Assembly: GCA_937913075.1 (NCBI GenBank)
Contig: CALEPU010000265.1
Location: forward strand, 1-6,126
DNA length: 6,126 nucleotides
Origin: an uncultured Clostridia bacterium
GTDB taxonomy: Bacteria > Bacillota > Clostridia > Christensenellales > CAG-138
Direction of reading: 5' to 3'
Below the pieces are notes generated by a model. It was not told the DNA's origin and made no database searches. It saw only the letters and a program-made list of their open reading frames with translations. Position numbers and translations under genes: made by a program. Of this stretch, positions 5,268 to 6,126 are shown piece by piece (positions within the stretch are counted from its first letter, which is position 1; every line of letters starts with the position of its first letter).

Positions 5268-5632
5268 GCAGCTTTATGCAGTATCTTTGGGCATTTTTGA
5301 TAGGAGGAGCGATCTGCGCGATAGGTCAGCTACTAATAAGCCTGACAAGGCTGACGCCCGCAAGGGTGCTCGTGATCTTCGTAACGGCGGGAGTTGTGCT
5401 CACGGGGATAGGCTTTTACGGCAAGCTTGTCACACTCGCGGGAGCGGGCGCGACTGTGCCGCTTACCGGTTTCGGTTACTCGCTCGGTAAGGGCGCGATA
5501 GAGGGCGCGGCAGAGGACGGCTTGCTTGGCGCTCTCACCGGAGGAATAAAAGCGACCGCCGCAGGCATTGCCGCAGCAGTCGTTTTCGGTTATGTATTCG
5601 CGCTTGTTTTCAAGCCGAGGACAAAGCAGTGA
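5264..5632 (+). CDS. spoVAE: Stage V sporulation protein AE (SpoVAE), membrane component
   Basis: SpoVAE is a small integral membrane protein of the SpoVA complex, which moves dipicolinic acid across the inner spore membrane. The 122 residues match the usual length of about 117-120. Conserved stretches are YLWAFLIGGAICAIGQLLI (7-25), LTPARVLVIFVTAGVVLTGIG (30-50), GAGATVPLTGFGYSLGKG (60-77) and LTGGIKATAAGIAAAVVFGY (91-110), ending FKPRTK. Hydrophobic segments at about 8-27, 34-52, 56-74 and 97-116 are likely membrane-embedded. The ATG at 5264 overlaps the spoVAD stop as ATGA and is preceded by AAAGGA (5248-5253) at 10-nt spacing. The in-frame ATG at 5276 (Met5) is an alternative, since many homologues begin at that M-x-Y-L. 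The stop codon is only 3 nt from the convergent VanW gene's stop. Confidence 0.96.
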   Translation: MSSFMQYLWAFLIGGAICAIGQLLISLTRLTPARVLVIFVTAGVVLTGIGFYGKLVTLAGAGATVPLTGFGYSLGKGAIEGAAEDGLLGALTGGIKATAAGIAAAVVFGYVFALVFKPRTKQ

Positions 5633-5635
5633 GCC

Positions 5636-6126
5636 TTAATCCTCCGGACGCGATACCCTGTTATCGGGAAGCAGCACGTCCGAATCCCTGTCAAAGCCCG
5701 CCCAGACTGCGTATCTGACGGGATGCATTTTGTATTCCGAGGAGGCCACGCGAATGGGGGCGCCGACGGGCTTGCCGTTCTTGTAATACTGCTTGAAGGA
5801 CTCGTATTTATGCCCCGTCTTGGCGGCGTTTATAAGGTACCAGTGGGGAGCGGTGAGGGCTTCCTTAACGATGTACTCGGGCTCGGAGGGCTCGATATCC
5901 TCAATGAATTCGGCATAAAAATCAATATAGTCAAACTCGTCGGGGAAGGGCTCGCCCCATATCTCACAGCAAACGAGCTGCTTTTTCGTATCAACCCACA
6001 TGAAGACGTAGATGTTGTGGTCGGTGTTGTTGCTCCACTTAAAGTCTATCCGACCGCTGTCTATCGTTGCGTCAAGACCCCAAGGCACGTAGCCCACGTG
6101 CGAGGAGTGATTTATCCTGTAAACTA
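5636..6126 (-). CDS. VanW family protein, C-terminal part (5' end outside window)
   Basis: The visible 162 codons read from the right edge and end with TAA at 5636-5638. They contain the core VanW motif, RINHSSHVGYVPWGLDATID, then FKWSNNTDHNIYVFMWVD and a C-terminal strand-rich region with YKNGKPVG and SSEYKMHP. The frame is open through 6124, upstream of the GTG at 6097, and the RINHSSH residues that family members share lie in that part, so 6097 is not the start and the gene continues outside the window. VanW was named from vancomycin-resistance clusters, but the family is common in Clostridia as exported, envelope-associated proteins of unknown biochemical role; nothing here implies antibiotic resistance. 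Any signal peptide or peptidoglycan-binding domain would be in the missing part. The gene converges on spoVAE with a 3-nt gap and no intrinsic terminator between them. Confidence 0.9.
   Translation of the reverse strand, partial: VYRINHSSHVGYVPWGLDATIDSGRIDFKWSNNTDHNIYVFMWVDTKKQLVCCEIWGEPFPDEFDYIDFYAEFIEDIEPSEPEYIVKEALTAPHWYLINAAKTGHKYESFKQYYKNGKPVGAPIRVASSEYKMHPVRYAVWAGFDRDSDVLLPDNRVSRPED

Noticed and set aside
5636..6126. VanW-family gene as evidence of vancomycin resistance
   Set aside because: VanW proteins are widespread in Clostridia outside resistance clusters, and no vanA/B, vanH, vanX or regulator gene is present here.
1..6126. Search for a novel multi-gene system, CRISPR array, insertion sequence or prophage fragment
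   Set aside because: All coding regions belong to known families, no direct repeats with spacers, transposase or integrase motifs are visible, and base composition is even apart from AT-rich promoter spacers.

Overview
The window looks like a stretch of chromosome from an endospore-forming member of the Firmicutes, most likely a moderately GC-rich clostridial lineage. The best evidence is an unmistakable spoVAD-spoVAE pair. A SleB-type cell wall hydrolase, a VanW-family protein and a nucleotidyltransferase/phosphomannomutase-like fusion of the kind seen in Clostridia fit the same picture. Genus cannot be read from the sequence. I see no mobile element, CRISPR array, tRNA, rRNA or defence locus. 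Most genes are recognisable housekeeping or sporulation genes, and I do not see an undescribed multi-gene system.

Layout, left to right. (1) The 3' end of a SleB-like cell wall hydrolase gene (2-373, +). (2) A 127-nt spacer with two consecutive stem-loops. The second has the form of an intrinsic terminator, and its U-tract ends one base before the next start codon. (3) A large sugar nucleotidyltransferase / left-handed beta-helix / phosphoglucomutase-like gene (501-2874, +). It is split by a frameshift near 978-984, and its mutase-like domain appears to lack catalytic motifs. (4) trmL (2951-3412, +), with a good promoter placed so that its transcript would be leaderless. (5) A KDPG/KHG aldolase-family gene (3432-4079, +), 19 nt after trmL and closed by a clear intrinsic terminator (4106-4136). 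(6) A 147-nt spacer with a possible sigma-G-type promoter, leading into spoVAD (4227-5267, +) and spoVAE (5264-5632, +), which overlap by 4 nt. (7) A convergent VanW-family gene on the minus strand (5636 to beyond the right edge), with only 3 nt between the two stop codons.

Functionally, spoVAD and spoVAE encode parts of the SpoVA apparatus that moves dipicolinic acid into the forespore and out again at germination. The usual partner spoVAC is not next to them here. TrmL methylates the tRNA wobble base and is probably co-transcribed with the aldolase, though no pathway links the two. The fusion gene probably makes or senses an activated sugar for envelope polysaccharide. The points most worth checking are the frameshift, the terminator-like hairpin covering the ribosome binding site of the fusion gene, and the leaderless trmL arrangement.
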